DNA of 7,305 bases from Bacteroidota bacterium (GTDB lineage: Bacteria; Bacteroidota; Bacteroidia; Chitinophagales; Chitinophagaceae): the NCBI GenBank assembly GCA_947461985.1, contig CANHNT010000100.1, positions 1-7,305 on the forward strand. The letters run 5' to 3'. Positions 6,140 through 7,305 of this stretch are shown here, piece by piece. The first letter of the stretch is position 1. Each line of letters begins with the position of its first letter. The notes beneath the pieces were generated by a model. It made no database searches and had not been told where the DNA came from. It was given only the letters and a program-made list of their open reading frames with translations. A program made the position numbers and the translations under genes.

Positions 6140-7305
6140 TTAGAATTGGATATTTAAAATTTCAATATCGCTGCCTCTTTTAATAGTAACTGTTGTTTTA
6201 TCGCCTTTGTTGAAATGGCCTAAAGCTTTCATGTAATCTTGCACATTGTCAACTTTATGAGTTCCTAATTTTAGTACGATATCACCTTTTAAAATGCCTG
6301 CTTTCGATGCAGGCTTGCCATCAGTAACCCCATCAATGCGCATTCCCAAACCTTCATCAAATGCATAATCGGGCATTATTCCCATGGTTACTTTAAATGA
6401 AGTTTTGTCCATATCCACCGATTTTGTTTTGAAAAACTTCAATTTCGGTTTCGTATCTAAATCATTAATCACATCAATAATTAATTCCAACACTTTTTCT
6501 TCTCCTTTGAAATTAATTTTATCGGCATCATCTGTTGGTTTATGATAATCGCTGTGCTGACCCGTAAAGAAATGCAACACCGGTATATCTTTTAAATAAA
6601 ATGAAGTTTGGTCACTCGGTCCTACACCAGCACTGTCATATTTTATTGAAAAATAAGCATTGTTTTGATCAATTGTTTCTTTAAAAACATCGGATGTACC
6701 AATGCCATAAACTAATAATTTTTTCGTGCTATCGTTCAATCTGCCTAGCATGTCTAAATTAATCATATAATTGATTTTCTCTAATGGGAAGGTGGGACGC
6801 TCACACCATTTTTTTGAACCTAACAATCCAAGTTCTTCACCAGAAAAAGTCATAAATAAAAAATTGTTTTTTTCTTTAAATCCATTAGTGCTTAAATAGT
6901 GAGCTAATGCTAAAACGCCAGCTACACCACTGGCATTATCATCAGCACCATTATGGATTTTTTCTTTTGGATTAGCATCCAAGCTATTTCCATCAAATCC
7001 AAGTCCGCAATGGTCATAGTGAGCGCCAATTACAATTGTATTTTCTGCTCCATTGTCCAAATAAGCCATTACATTACGACCCATTTTGGGTTTTACATTT
7101 GCTTTTACGGTATCATGAATATTGCTATCATATTTATAAGAAAAATCGTAATAAAATCCTTTTGAACCCTTAGGTTTTAAATGCATTGCTTCAAATTGTT
7201 CAGCAATAAAATGAGCGGCTTTTTTTTCGTCAGCAGTGCCCGTCCCTCTTCCATTTAATGCATCTGATGCCAAATAAGAAACCACCTTTACTATTTGATC
7301 CATTG
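6140..7305 (-). CDS. M28 family zinc aminopeptidase with C-terminal PDZ domain, 5' end outside the window
   Basis: The visible part is 388 codons and open at the right edge. An ATG at 7303 exists, but it lies in the conserved family segment VSYLASDALNGRGTGT. The true start and a signal peptide are therefore expected beyond the window. Numbered from that Met, metal and catalytic residues of M28 peptidases are all visible: His95 and Asp97 (GAHYDH), Asp121 (NGADDNASGV), Glu156 and Glu157 (SGEELG), Asp184 (NLDMLGR) and His254 (HSDYHKPTDDADKIN). This is the set that holds two zinc ions and cleaves N-terminal residues from peptides. About 305-387 is a PDZ domain (GLGMRIDGVTDGKPASKAGILKGDIVLKLG), common at the C-terminus of secreted Bacteroidota M28 enzymes, where it probably helps bind substrate or partners. 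The protein is probably periplasmic or surface-associated and used in peptide scavenging. It is followed on the same strand by the transglutaminase-like gene. Confidence 0.93.
   Translation of the reverse strand, partial: MDQIVKVVSYLASDALNGRGTGTADEKKAAHFIAEQFEAMHLKPKGSKGFYYDFSYKYDSNIHDTVKANVKPKMGRNVMAYLDNGAENTIVIGAHYDHCGLGFDGNSLDANPKEKIHNGADDNASGVAGVLALAHYLSTNGFKEKNNFLFMTFSGEELGLLGSKKWCERPTFPLEKINYMINLDMLGRLNDSTKKLLVYGIGTSDVFKETIDQNNAYFSIKYDSAGVGPSDQTSFYLKDIPVLHFFTGQHSDYHKPTDDADKINFKGEEKVLELIIDVINDLDTKPKLKFFKTKSVDMDKTSFKVTMGIMPDYAFDEGLGMRIDGVTDGKPASKAGILKGDIVLKLGTHKVDNVQDYMKALGHFNKGDKTTVTIKRGSDIEILNIQF

Overview
The window looks like chromosomal DNA from a free-living or host-associated member of the Bacteroidota. 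The evidence is an AT-rich composition, genes without Shine-Dalgarno sequences, a protein with a C-terminal type IX secretion (T9SS) sorting domain, a TPR plus PD40 propeller envelope protein, acidic-tailed lipoproteins and several secreted proteins with LFAQ-type signal peptides. I see no RNA genes, insertion sequences, integrase or CRISPR array, so it reads as an ordinary envelope-biology region rather than a mobile island.

Layout from left to right: (1) positions 1-790, minus strand, the N-terminal part of a TPR/PD40 periplasmic or outer-membrane protein that runs off the left edge. (2) A strong intrinsic terminator at about 843-882. (3) 902-2902, minus strand, a complete T9SS-secreted protein with a LamG-like N-terminal region, an Omp28/thioredoxin-like domain with a CxxC motif and a C-terminal sorting domain. 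(4) A 170-base divergent intergenic region. (5) 3073-4874, plus strand, a compact three-gene operon: a small acidic lipoprotein, a small YgiB-like lipoprotein (TTG start) ending in an RGGFG-containing Gly/Ser tail, and a YgiC-type ATP-grasp amide ligase. (6) 4879-6075, minus strand, convergent with the operon by only four bases, a secreted protein with an intact transglutaminase-like Cys-His-Asp triad and what looks like a degenerate second copy of that fold in its N-terminal half. (7) 6140-7305, minus strand, a secreted M28 zinc aminopeptidase with a C-terminal PDZ domain, whose N-terminus lies beyond the right edge.

The most interesting part is the 3073-4874 operon. It is a reduced version of the enterobacterial ygiB-ygiC pairing, in which a ligase of the glutathionylspermidine synthetase fold is linked to a lipoprotein with a conserved RGGFG tail. 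Its biochemical role is not established, and here it comes with an additional small lipoprotein. The internal duplication in the transglutaminase-like protein is the second observation worth testing. The other genes fit known envelope, secretion and peptide-degradation families.
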